Source: Candidatus Melainabacteria bacterium (lineage in GTDB: Bacteria; Cyanobacteriota; Vampirovibrionia; Obscuribacterales; Obscuribacteraceae). From it: DNA of 64,000 nt. The notes below the pieces were generated by a model. That model ran no database searches and was not told where the DNA came from. It saw nothing but the letters and a program-made list of their open reading frames with translations. This document shows, one piece after another, positions 54,750-62,797 of this stretch (the first letter of the stretch is position 1; every line of letters starts with the position of its first letter). The position numbers and the translations under genes are program-made. The stretch spans positions 496,001 to 560,000 of the forward strand of contig QKMZ01000003.1 in assembly GCA_003242885.1 (NCBI GenBank), read 5' to 3'.

Positions 54750-54785
54750 GAAATGAAATATTTTTCTAGAAAAGTATTACATTTC
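54750..54785. promoter_or_regulatory. 36-bp near-perfect palindrome
   Basis: GAAATGAAATA and TATTACATTTC flank the perfect core TTTTCTAGAAAA. Of 18 base pairs only two fail (one would be a G-T wobble). It lies 107 nt after the response-regulator stop. It shares its centre CTAG and outer ATG..ATA / TTACAT sequence with the element at 54889-54926. Confidence 0.55.
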
Positions 54786-54801
54786 CAGCGTCTCGAATCG
54801 C

Positions 54802-54821
54802 CCAAATATTCAAGAAAATCA
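54802..54821. repeat. Intergenic 20-nt exact repeat, copy 2
   Basis: Identical over 20 nt to 35319-35338 and, like it, in non-coding AT-rich DNA upstream of a plus-strand gene. It lies between the two large palindromes of this gap. Confidence 0.55.
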
Positions 54822-54850
54822 TTTTTCGCAATTTTTGACGAAAACTAAAA

Positions 54851-54873
54851 GCGCCCAGACATGCCACGGGCGC
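54851..54873 (-). terminator. Hairpin with thymine tract on the minus strand
   Basis: GCGCCC (54851-54856) pairs with GGGCGC (54868-54873). Read on the minus strand it is followed by TTTTAGTTTT, like an intrinsic terminator, yet no minus-strand gene precedes it. It might end an unseen small RNA or an antisense transcript. Confidence 0.35.
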
Positions 54874-54888
54874 CTGTTCATGAATTCG

Positions 54889-54926
54889 GATGATGTAATA
54901 AAAACCTAGAAAAATCTTACATCATC
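54889..54926. promoter_or_regulatory. Inverted repeat with 10-bp perfect arms, related to 54750-54785
   Basis: GATGATGTAA (54889-54898) and TTACATCATC (54917-54926) are exact complements around an A-rich 18-nt centre containing CTAG. Centre-to-centre distance from the previous palindrome is 140 bp. The pair looks like two sites for one dimeric regulator. Confidence 0.5.
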
Positions 54927-55479
54927 AGATGCGCGAAATTTGATCGTGTCATCTCACGAGAATCGCAAACTGCGTCACGTGAAAACGTCAACTGCGCAGG
55001 CTTTCGCCGACATTCAAATTACTTAAGGCATTGATTCTGAAGGAGTGGTATCACGGGTGATGACAGGCATAGGTCGTGAATTCTGCATGCACATATATCT
55101 TTTTTGTATGCACCTTTAAGTGTAAGAAGCACGAAAAATGCATTATGAGACGGACATACCACATTGCAACCAGTCTCATTACAACCAGCCCTCCTGGCAA
55201 CTCGAATCACACCGCGATGTCAGGCGCTCGTTTTTCCCGCCAGCGGCGGCTTTGGAAGATTGGGATTCAAGACTTTCCACATGTTCCTATAACCTTTTTA
55301 GGTTAAGACAATACGTGTCGGGTAGACATTCTTGAAATCCAGCTTTTACAATGGCGTGTGCCATTGATAACTTTGCAAAACTCTCATCGATATTGGGATT
55401 TGCAAAAGCGACAACAGAGAAGAAAGCTTCAGCAATTTTGAAAAACTGACTTTCGCATTGGCAGTTAACACCGATAAAA

Positions 55480-55549
55480 CAAATCGGTAAACAAACCGGT
55501 AAAAGCTCATACGAATTGAAAAAACAAATCGCAAAAGCAAATCGGTAAT
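55480..55549 (+). repeat. Four-copy CAAATCGGTAA-type repeat before the MBOAT gene
   Basis: CAAATCGGTAA, CAAACCGGTAA, CAAATCGCAAA and CAAATCGGTAA begin near 55481, 55494, 55527 and 55540, in a purine-rich stretch ending 58 nt before the MBOAT start. They could be binding sites for a regulator of the acylation operon. Confidence 0.4.
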
Positions 55550-55606
55550 GTCGATTGATGTCGCATTGGTTATCAGAACGGTTCCTGGGAACTAAGGAGA
55601 AGTAGC

Positions 55607-57064
55607 TTGCTATTCAACAGTCTGCAATACCTGGTGTTTCTGCCAACAGTATTTCTTCTGTTCTGGTTGACGCCCCACAGATTCCGCGTGCCACTGCTGC
55701 TAGTGGCTAGCTACGTCTTTTATATGTCGTGGCGTCCCATCTACGGCTTGCTGATTTTCGGCTTGACGTTGGCGAACTTCCTTATCGTTCCATTTATTGA
55801 GAAAGCGACAGAGCAAAAGAGAAAGAAAGTCATTCTCGGATTTACTGTTGCACTTAACTTGATTGTGTTGGCGATTTTCAAATATGCCTATTTCACAATG
55901 GATGCAGTCAAAGCGACATTGGGTGTGGTTGGCGTTGATTGGAAAGAGCCACACCTGCACATCATTCTTCCTCTCGGTATTTCATTCTTCGTTTTCGAAT
56001 TCATTCACTATGCAATCGAGGTTTACCGTGGCAAGCCGGTGGTGAAAAACTTCCTCGATTTTGCGCTCTTCCCTTCGTTCTTCCCAACCCAGATTGCTGG
56101 ACCGATCAAGCGCTATCAAGACTTCGTGCCTCAGTTGCACATTCCTGTCAAATTCAAATGGGAATATGTCGATGAAGGCATGCAGCTTATATTGATGGGT
56201 TTAGCCAAAAAGGTTCTTATCGCCGATAACCTGGCGCTGGTGGTTCAAGCAGGATTTGCGCACCCCGAACAATTCTCATCCTTAGACATGTGGTTGATCA
56301 CATACGCGTTCGCCTTCCAAATCTTCTTCGATTTTGCTGGCTATACCGATATTGCCAGAGGTTCATCACTGCTCTTCGGCTACAAAGTACCGATCAACTT
56401 CAATTTGCCGTACATTGCATCCAACGTTTCCGACTTCTGGCGCCGTTGGCATATCAGCCTTTCAACCTGGCTGCGCGATTACCTCTTCATTCCGCTGGGC
56501 GGATCTAGAGGAAGCAAATGGCTGACCAATCGCAACCTTTTCATCACCATGGCATTGGGCGGACTGTGGCACGGAGCCGCTTTCCACTACCTCGCCTGGG
56601 GTGCATATCAAGGTATCGTTCTCATCCTGCACCGTGAATACGAAGCCGTGATGCAAAAGATTGGCATCCACGAGAAGCTTCTTAAATCGAAGGTTTATCA
56701 CTGGGCATCAGTGGTATTCACTTTCCACGTCGTTTGCATCGGCTGGGTATTTTTCCGCGCCGACGACATGAAGATCTGCGGAGCAGTCCTCAGCAAACTG
56801 TTCGAAGCCCCGACTGCACTTCTCAACTTCAGTGCATCGCAATTGGCGATTCTGCAAATCAGAGATCCGATCATCTTCCCGGCTCTGGTGTTGATCTTGC
56901 CGGTCCTCATGGTTTCGACATTCGTCATCAACTGGTTGAACGACAAGAAGTTCTACCAAAGCCCTCCCTGGGCAGTGCAAGTCACTGTCATGGTGGCATT
57001 GATGTGCTTGCTGACAATCTTTACGCCGGACAGCTCGCCCAGATTCATCTATTTCCAATTCTAA
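55607..57064 (+). CDS. MBOAT family O-acyltransferase (AlgI-like)
   Basis: A 485-residue polytopic membrane enzyme of the MBOAT family, in the AlgI/PatA branch that moves acyl groups across the inner membrane onto extracytoplasmic glycans. The catalytic histidine is H322 in LGGLWHGAAFHYLAWG, and NVSDFWRRWHISLSTWLRDY precedes it. About ten hydrophobic helices are seen. The start is TTG with AAGGAG 7 nt upstream. Three SGNH-like genes follow within 4 nt or with overlaps, as AlgJ/AlgX or PatB follow their MBOAT. No polysaccharide synthase gene is nearby, so the acceptor (peptidoglycan or another glycan) is open. Confidence 0.93.
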   Translation: MLFNSLQYLVFLPTVFLLFWLTPHRFRVPLLLVASYVFYMSWRPIYGLLIFGLTLANFLIVPFIEKATEQKRKKVILGFTVALNLIVLAIFKYAYFTMDAVKATLGVVGVDWKEPHLHIILPLGISFFVFEFIHYAIEVYRGKPVVKNFLDFALFPSFFPTQIAGPIKRYQDFVPQLHIPVKFKWEYVDEGMQLILMGLAKKVLIADNLALVVQAGFAHPEQFSSLDMWLITYAFAFQIFFDFAGYTDIARGSSLLFGYKVPINFNLPYIASNVSDFWRRWHISLSTWLRDYLFIPLGGSRGSKWLTNRNLFITMALGGLWHGAAFHYLAWGAYQGIVLILHREYEAVMQKIGIHEKLLKSKVYHWASVVFTFHVVCIGWVFFRADDMKICGAVLSKLFEAPTALLNFSASQLAILQIRDPIIFPALVLILPVLMVSTFVINWLNDKKFYQSPPWAVQVTVMVALMCLLTIFTPDSSPRFIYFQF

Positions 57065-57068
57065 GAAC

Positions 57069-58331
57069 GTGTTGAGTTCTACAGCATCGCTTAGGACACA
57101 GCCGGGCAAAGGCAAACGGAATGGTTTAATGGGAATCTTGAGAAGTAAATTCTTCATATCTGTAGCGCTTTTCGCAGCGGTGTCATCGCTTCTGGCGATG
57201 ACCAAACTGGGAAACATTGCGCCTACCGACTATCCAATTAAGACTTGGACCGGTTGGGCTGTGGACGAATTTCTCTCGGACAAACAGGGTCGCCCGCAGT
57301 TTGTATTCATGGGCTCGTCGCTCATGCTGGTTCCGGTTGCCGGAGTCGATGCGGACTATTTGAATCGTCCAATCGATGGCTCACGTCACCACAACTCTCA
57401 GTATTTCGAAGATCAATTCCAGCAAAAAACCGGACAGAAAGTTAAAACTTTCAACTTCGGATTGCCTGGAGAAATGCCATCTGACGCATTCCTCATCACG
57501 AAATTTCTCCTCAAAGGGGAGAAGCGGCCCGATGTGATCGTGTATGGAGTCGGTCCTCGTGATTTTATGGATAGCTTGCTGCCAAGCCCTGCCGCAACCG
57601 ATCCATATCAATGCCTGAGTAGATTCGGTGATGTTACATCGCACAGACATTTGATTGCGCCAGAGTGGGATCAAAGGCTCAACTTCGAGCTGGCTCAGCT
57701 TGTTTATCCTTACGGACACAAGTTAGACATGAGCGTGTCCGCAGAGCGCGCGGTTACCGCGGCGATTAATGAGCTTTTGCCAAAGCCGCAAACGAATAAG
57801 CCGTTCACCATAAGCGATCGCAGAAGGCTCTTCCCGTCCTACAAGCAAACGGAAATTGCCGCCAACGAGGCATTCTTCCGTCCGACAACGCCCGAGACTC
57901 GGACATTCGACAACGCCAACTTGAAGGAATATAAGAAGCGCTACGCACATCTCAACTGGCGTACTTACTGCCATCAGATGAAGTTTCTCGCCGACTTGAT
58001 GAACACTGCGCGCGAACGCGGCACGCAAGTAATACTTATCTCGATGCCGATTACCGACATCAATCGCGACTTGCTGGAGAAAGGCACCTGGGATTCTTAC
58101 AAGAAATGTCTGAAGGTCCTGGCGCAATCTAAGGACGCGACATTCATCGATCTTGGCGATTCCAAGCAATTTGCACTCAATGACTTTATGGATACAGTCC
58201 ACCTGCATTCCGGCGGCGGCATGAAACTGCTGGATATCATTGCCGAACGCGCAGCTACCGACAGACGTGTTCTGTCTGCTCTAGACCCGACAAACAGTCA
58301 TATCGCAGGACTGAAGGGAGGACAGCTATGA
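57069..58331 (+). CDS. SGNH-hydrolase-like membrane-anchored protein, paralogue 1 of 3
   Basis: A 420-residue protein with one N-terminal helix (about 29-45) and an extracytoplasmic domain. An SGNH/AlgJ-like pattern is visible: G82-S83-S84-L (block I), GEMPSDAF, GVGPRDFMDS, and D375-T-V-H378-L near the C-terminus as the Asp/His pair. It begins 4 nt after the MBOAT stop with GTG; an ATG at 57129 would remove 20 residues and place the helix at the very start. It probably transfers the acyl group delivered by the MBOAT protein onto the final glycan. This is inferred from context and motif. Confidence 0.82.
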   Translation: MLSSTASLRTQPGKGKRNGLMGILRSKFFISVALFAAVSSLLAMTKLGNIAPTDYPIKTWTGWAVDEFLSDKQGRPQFVFMGSSLMLVPVAGVDADYLNRPIDGSRHHNSQYFEDQFQQKTGQKVKTFNFGLPGEMPSDAFLITKFLLKGEKRPDVIVYGVGPRDFMDSLLPSPAATDPYQCLSRFGDVTSHRHLIAPEWDQRLNFELAQLVYPYGHKLDMSVSAERAVTAAINELLPKPQTNKPFTISDRRRLFPSYKQTEIAANEAFFRPTTPETRTFDNANLKEYKKRYAHLNWRTYCHQMKFLADLMNTARERGTQVILISMPITDINRDLLEKGTWDSYKKCLKVLAQSKDATFIDLGDSKQFALNDFMDTVHLHSGGGMKLLDIIAERAATDRRVLSALDPTNSHIAGLKGGQL

Positions 58332-59707
58332 CCGCTGCTCCTCACGACACTAAAGAGAATCTGGATACTCAGGGTTCTAATCAGGCATTCAAACGCGTGG
58401 TACAAGACGAAAGAATGGGCGGCGAAAATCAAACCGTGTTCCGCCGTCGCGCCACCGACAAGCTTCCTCCAGAAAAGCCCCGCGCAAGCGGCATGCGGGC
58501 AGCGACGACCTGGGCGATTCTACTTTTCTGCCTGGGCAACTTCGCACTCTCTTTCTACAATCCGATCGAATTTGATCCCTACGACTACCTCTACAGAGGT
58601 TGGACATGGTGGGGATTCAACGACATGAAGAAGTCGCCGCACGTTCACAACGTGGCGCTTTTGGGCTCGTCGCTGATGGTTAGCGCAGTAGCAGGCGTAG
58701 ATGCCAACTACTTGAATAAGACGCTCGACCTCTCGCAATATCACAAAGCCAAATATCTGTCGGACAACCTCGTCACCAGATTCGGTGGCACGTTTAATTG
58801 CTTGAATCTCTCCATCCCGGGTCAAATGCCATCTGACGCATACATGACGCTGAAGGCGATGGTTGCCACATCAAACCGCCCCGACGTGGTTGTATACGGT
58901 GTCGCGCCTAGAGACTTTATCGACAGCACAATGTCCAGCGCCGCAGATACTGAGACTTTTCGCTTCCTGCGCCGCATTGTTAACATCGACGATGTCGCAG
59001 CCAATGTGTTTAGAACGCCTTACACACGATTAGAGTGGTTCATCAACCGCACGTTTTACATAAGCGAGCACGCGGCCGACTTCCAGTTGAAGTTCAAAGA
59101 AGGCTCGGAAAACGTAGTCAACAAGCTGGTTGCTTGCCCCAAGACAGATCATCCATTCACGTGGTGGAACCGCATCAAACTCTTGCCGAGCTACCTGCCA
59201 GGCGAGATTCGCCCGCAGGCAGTAATGACCGGACCAATCAGCGAAGCAGAGGCACGCAAACGCTGGATCAACAATGCGCCCGAATACGTCGAGCGCTACA
59301 AACATCCGGACAAATATGTCTATCGCTCGCAGTTTTACTTCTTGCAAGAAATCGCTAAATTCTGCAAGAAAGAACGCATCGAGCTTGTCCTAGTCAACAT
59401 GCCGATCACAAGCTTCAACATCAATTTGCTTGGACCTAAGCGCTACCTTCAATTCCTGGGCGACCTGCACATTTTTTCAATGAAGAACAACATTGCCTTC
59501 TACGATATGTGCACACCATCCAATTATTCACAGCAAGACTTCCATGATTCCGTCCACCTTAACGCATACGGCGGCAAGAAGTTCTTCGATCAACTCGTCA
59601 ATATTATTTCGCTGTCGGGTCGCACACGCCAGGCGTTTGCACTTTCCGGTCAAGATCTAGAACGTCATCAAGCCGTAGCCAATTCCAAGCCGAATCACGT
59701 TCAGTAA
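58328..59707 (+). CDS. SGNH-hydrolase-like membrane-anchored protein, paralogue 2 of 3
   Basis: A 459-residue paralogue of its neighbours. The cytoplasmic N-terminus is long and polar (1-57), followed by one helix (about 58-76). The extracytoplasmic domain has G113-S114-S115-L, GQMPSDAY, GVAPRDFIDS and D407-S-V-H410-L with NAYGG. Its start overlaps the previous stop by 4 nt (ATGA), indicating translational coupling. All putative catalytic residues are kept, so there is no sign that it is a decoy copy. It may differ from its paralogues in acceptor or acyl group. Confidence 0.82.
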   Translation: MTAAPHDTKENLDTQGSNQAFKRVVQDERMGGENQTVFRRRATDKLPPEKPRASGMRAATTWAILLFCLGNFALSFYNPIEFDPYDYLYRGWTWWGFNDMKKSPHVHNVALLGSSLMVSAVAGVDANYLNKTLDLSQYHKAKYLSDNLVTRFGGTFNCLNLSIPGQMPSDAYMTLKAMVATSNRPDVVVYGVAPRDFIDSTMSSAADTETFRFLRRIVNIDDVAANVFRTPYTRLEWFINRTFYISEHAADFQLKFKEGSENVVNKLVACPKTDHPFTWWNRIKLLPSYLPGEIRPQAVMTGPISEAEARKRWINNAPEYVERYKHPDKYVYRSQFYFLQEIAKFCKKERIELVLVNMPITSFNINLLGPKRYLQFLGDLHIFSMKNNIAFYDMCTPSNYSQQDFHDSVHLNAYGGKKFFDQLVNIISLSGRTRQAFALSGQDLERHQAVANSKPNHVQ

Positions 59708-59725
59708 TGGAAGTGAAAAAATCCC

Positions 59726-61057
59726 ATGACTGAATCTAACTCTGAGCAATTGAGAAGCACTCAAGAGAAAGACGCGCAGCAGAAGAACTCTCAGCAGAGA
59801 TCTTCGAAGAAGAAGCTCTTCGCCTGTGGTTTTATCTCTGCCCTGGTTGCCTTTGGTGCTATCAATGTAATGGCAATCGGCTCGCTCACTGAGCGCACAA
59901 GCGGACTCAGCAAAGAAACCCTGAGCAAGAGTTCAGAAGAATCCAGCCAGGAGGGCACCTGGTCGTTTTGGGTAGCGCGCGATTATTTGATGCGGGAGAA
60001 AGCTCCACCGGTAGTGATGTTCGGCAGTTCATTGATCGGGTCAGCCACTTTCTCGGCAGATACGCAGACAACGAAAAACTTCCGTGACTGCGTTGTCGAC
60101 CGCCATGCTGCGACTCTAGAAAGGGACATTAAGCAACAGCTCGGTGGCAGAACAGAAGTCTACAACGCCTCAATTCCAGGCTCGATGGCGTCTGATGCTT
60201 ACCTGATGTCCAGCGCACTCTTTAAACCAGACAACAAACCACAGCTAGTCATCATCGGCGTCAACCCGCGTGATTTCATCGACAACACTGTTACAGCGCC
60301 GGCGGACACTGAACCGTTTCAATTTTTCTCGCGCTATGTCAGCCTCGGCAATCTAGCTAAAGCCTCATTTTCGGACCCGTTTGCTTACCTAGATTGGACT
60401 TTCCATCAGTATATTCCTCTCAAACGGATGAACGCAAAACTAGCGGAAATTGCCAGTCAGATTTCCAGAATTGGACAGAAGCCTGGTGAGCATCCGAGAA
60501 CATTAGTTTCTCACTTGAATGTAAAACGTTCTGTGATGCAGGTCTTCTTGGGTGGAGGAAAAGACATTCGCAAAGGCGAATGGCTGATTCCGTATCCGAT
60601 GCCTTACGGCTTCCAGGACAACATGCCAGAATACCTAAATCGCTACAAAAATCCGAAGACAGCGCTTTTCCCACGAGAGAAGAAATTCTTCAACGCATTT
60701 CTTGCAAAGCTCAAAGACGAAAACATCAAAGTCCTGGTCGTGAATATGCCGGCCACTTACCCAAATCGCTCTATCCTTCCTGACACGTTCTGGCACGATT
60801 TCAAAACGTACCTCAGCTCGACTTGCACCAATTATGGTGCGGATTACATTGACTTGTCGGACGACTTCAGATTCATCATCACCGACTATCTGGACACCGT
60901 CCACCTCAATGCCTCTGGCGGCACAAGGTTATTCAAAATCATCGCTGCAAAAATCAGCTCGTCTCCCCAACTTTCGGCTGCCGCACTTCCTCAGCAAGTT
61001 CCAGCCGAACTGCGCACTAACGTGCAAACCAGCGCAGTAGACAACCACTGGAAATAG
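59726..61057 (+). CDS. SGNH-hydrolase-like membrane-anchored protein, paralogue 3 of 3
   Basis: A 443-residue third paralogue, more divergent. Lysine/glutamine-rich N-terminus (1-30), one helix (about 31-51), then G100-S101-S102-L, GSMASDAY, GVNPRDFIDN and D390-T-V-H393-LNASGG. It lies 18 nt after paralogue 2 and is the last gene of the operon; a strong terminator follows at 61125. Conservation of PRDFxDx in all three is notable because it replaces the usual SGNH block III G-x-N-D. Confidence 0.82.
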   Translation: MTESNSEQLRSTQEKDAQQKNSQQRSSKKKLFACGFISALVAFGAINVMAIGSLTERTSGLSKETLSKSSEESSQEGTWSFWVARDYLMREKAPPVVMFGSSLIGSATFSADTQTTKNFRDCVVDRHAATLERDIKQQLGGRTEVYNASIPGSMASDAYLMSSALFKPDNKPQLVIIGVNPRDFIDNTVTAPADTEPFQFFSRYVSLGNLAKASFSDPFAYLDWTFHQYIPLKRMNAKLAEIASQISRIGQKPGEHPRTLVSHLNVKRSVMQVFLGGGKDIRKGEWLIPYPMPYGFQDNMPEYLNRYKNPKTALFPREKKFFNAFLAKLKDENIKVLVVNMPATYPNRSILPDTFWHDFKTYLSSTCTNYGADYIDLSDDFRFIITDYLDTVHLNASGGTRLFKIIAAKISSSPQLSAAALPQQVPAELRTNVQTSAVDNHWK

Positions 61058-61124
61058 GTGAATAGAGTTTAAGGTCTCAGGTCACTTCAATCGTTTCGGC
61101 GGTCGATGTGCCTGGTTTAGAAGG

Positions 61125-61155
61125 AAGCCCCACAACTAATGTGGGGCTTTCCTTT
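61125..61155 (+). terminator. Intrinsic terminator of the MBOAT-SGNH operon
   Basis: AAGCCCCAC (61125-61133) pairs perfectly with GTGGGGCTT (61141-61149) around a 7-nt loop and is followed by TCCTTTTT. It marks the end of the four-gene operon 67 nt after the last stop. Confidence 0.9.
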
Positions 61156-61345
61156 TTGCCATCACTGCGGCATCTCTGGCAGTCAGTGAGGAGCTATCCG
61201 GGTTTTTACCGGGGGCTACGCCCGCCCGTCAGTGTGGTTTCTCCCACTCCTGCCGCGTTACAAAGTACAAGAGTTCACTTTTCAATCACGTAGCCATACA
61301 TATACTGAAGATGGTCTATCTCATCTTTCCGTCGAGGACAAAACC

Positions 61346-62530
61346 ATGGAAGGCATTCTTGCTGTCGGTGGCTTTTGGCTGTTTTTAATAGCCATCGTGA
61401 TGAAAAAACCGTTGATGGCATACATAGAAAACAGAAAGGGGAAAGGCGAGTCGGCAATCGAAGCCAATTTGCTGGACCGAGTCAGCGCGCTGGAAGGTTC
61501 GATGGTCACGATGGGCAAAGACATACAAGAGATGAAGGACACGAGCGAGTTCGCGCACAAACTCATGATCGACAGCGCCCAGCAAATCGCCGAAGCACAC
61601 AAACTATTGTCTAAAAACGCATCGGAACTGGCGGAAGCACAACAACTTTTGGCGACCGCAAAACACGAAGCAGGAACAACCAAAGTCACGGTCATCGCAC
61701 CGCCGAAAGAAGAGCCTAAGCTTATCGGATCGACGGCTCCAATGATCAACGAGCTAGGAAAAATCATCGATGCATCGACATGCAGATTCGAGCGTGTTCT
61801 TCCCGCTCCTATAGAAAAGGTCTGGCAGTATCTCACGTCTTCGGAATGTCTGCCGGAATGGCTTGGCGAAGGAAGCATCGAGCAACGGTTCGGCGGCAAG
61901 GTAAAACTTCAATTCGACAACAGCGAAGTTGAAAGCGACAGAAAAATCGAAAGCATAGAGGGCACTGTCACCTTCATTGACCCGCTGCGTGTTTTGGCAT
62001 ACTCCTGGGGAGCGCCTGGAAGCGACAAAGCCAGTCAAGTCTCCATGCAAGTCACGGCGGTCGGCGATCAGACAACCCTAGTATTGACTCACAGCCAACT
62101 GCCCACAGAAGCAATGGCAGAGGTGATGGCTGGTTGGCACGCAATTCTCGATGCATTGAAAGCGCGTCTGGCCGGACTGACTCCAACCAAATTCAGCAAG
62201 CGCTTCAAGGAAGTGCTGCAAACATACATAGCAGTAGTTGCCACGACACTGGTAGTGGCTAGCGTCGCTTCGCAGTCTGCCGAAGCCAGCAACTTGAGCC
62301 CGGAGACATACAACACGCTGAAGGTTCAGAGGACAAATGCAGAGGCGAAATATGACGCAATAGCGCGGGATGCAGAGGACTTAAAACGGCGCATCGCTGA
62401 ATTGAAACGCGACAACACTTCCGAAGCTGCGAGCGCAGCAGGCTCGCTGGAAAATAAACTCGATAGCTCTTACCGCGAGCTGAAAGATCTCGACTACACC
62501 ATTCGCGATCTCAACAACGCGATGCGCTAA
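61346..62530 (+). CDS. Membrane-anchored SRPBCC (AHSA1-like) protein with coiled coils
   Basis: A 394-residue protein starting at the ATG at 61346, with GAGGA 8 nt upstream; the open frame reaches 38 codons further but without support. A first helix (about 3-19) and a coiled coil (about 33-105) precede an SRPBCC/AHSA1-type ligand-binding domain (about 145-285: FERVLPAPIEKVWQYLTSSE and GWHAILDALKARL). A second hydrophobic segment with signal-like end (about 296-316) and a C-terminal coiled coil (about 325-394) follow. SRPBCC domains bind hydrophobic ligands; this fusion with two membrane segments is not one I recognise. Confidence 0.75.
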   Translation: MEGILAVGGFWLFLIAIVMKKPLMAYIENRKGKGESAIEANLLDRVSALEGSMVTMGKDIQEMKDTSEFAHKLMIDSAQQIAEAHKLLSKNASELAEAQQLLATAKHEAGTTKVTVIAPPKEEPKLIGSTAPMINELGKIIDASTCRFERVLPAPIEKVWQYLTSSECLPEWLGEGSIEQRFGGKVKLQFDNSEVESDRKIESIEGTVTFIDPLRVLAYSWGAPGSDKASQVSMQVTAVGDQTTLVLTHSQLPTEAMAEVMAGWHAILDALKARLAGLTPTKFSKRFKEVLQTYIAVVATTLVVASVASQSAEASNLSPETYNTLKVQRTNAEAKYDAIARDAEDLKRRIAELKRDNTSEAASAAGSLENKLDSSYRELKDLDYTIRDLNNAMR

Positions 62531-62797
62531 TTTGGATTTTCGGGCGGATTCGTAATCGGAATTGGTTTGTAACAACTAACGTTTGCAGACGGCCAAAAAG
62601 TATTGACAGAAGTTTTTCTGCCGTCAAAATTGAACGTATGCATACACATGTCACATTCGGACCACCCCCTAGCCCGCGACCTCGCACCACGGGTTAGTCT
62701 TTGCGTTCCGATGCGACAAGGCTCGATCTCGTAGGATACGAGGTCGCTTTTGCAAAACCATTTTTCCAATAACTAATTCGCGCAGAGGTCATACATT
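62531..62797 (+). promoter_or_regulatory. Structured leader region of proS
   Basis: A 267-nt gap with layered pairing. GACGGC/GCCGTC (62588-62593, 62620-62625) encloses CAGAA/TTCTG. GTATGCATAC (62636-62645) is a palindrome. GCGACCTCG (62676-62684) can pair with CGAGGTCGC (62739-62747), which competes with a local hairpin CTCGTA-GGA-TACGAG (62728-62742) closed by GCGAC/GTCGC; TTTTG follows. A possible -35 TTGACA is at 62603-62608 with a weak CAAAAT 16 nt on. It looks like an attenuator, but no T-box consensus is present. Confidence 0.45.

Larger units (their letters stand above)
54644..55606. other. 963-nt gap without a gene
   Basis: This gap lies between the RpaA-like gene and the MBOAT gene, AT-rich for the window. 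Open frames of 60-78 codons cross it but show no family signal, no ribosome binding site and mutually shifted overlaps, so none is called. It holds two related palindromes (54750-54785 and 54889-54926), the 20-nt repeat copy at 54802-54821, a GCGCCC/GGGCGC hairpin (54851-54873) and a repeat array at 55480-55549. Confidence 0.6.

Noticed and set aside
61201..61230. GGGC-TAC-GCCC hairpin as another dispersed repeat
   Set aside because: The stem is only four base pairs and it lacks the AGC loop and second stem of the repeat at 26491 and 29668.
62531..62797. T-box riboswitch before proS
   Set aside because: I searched by eye for the AGGGTGGNACCGCG-type sequence and did not find it, so only a generic structured leader is reported.
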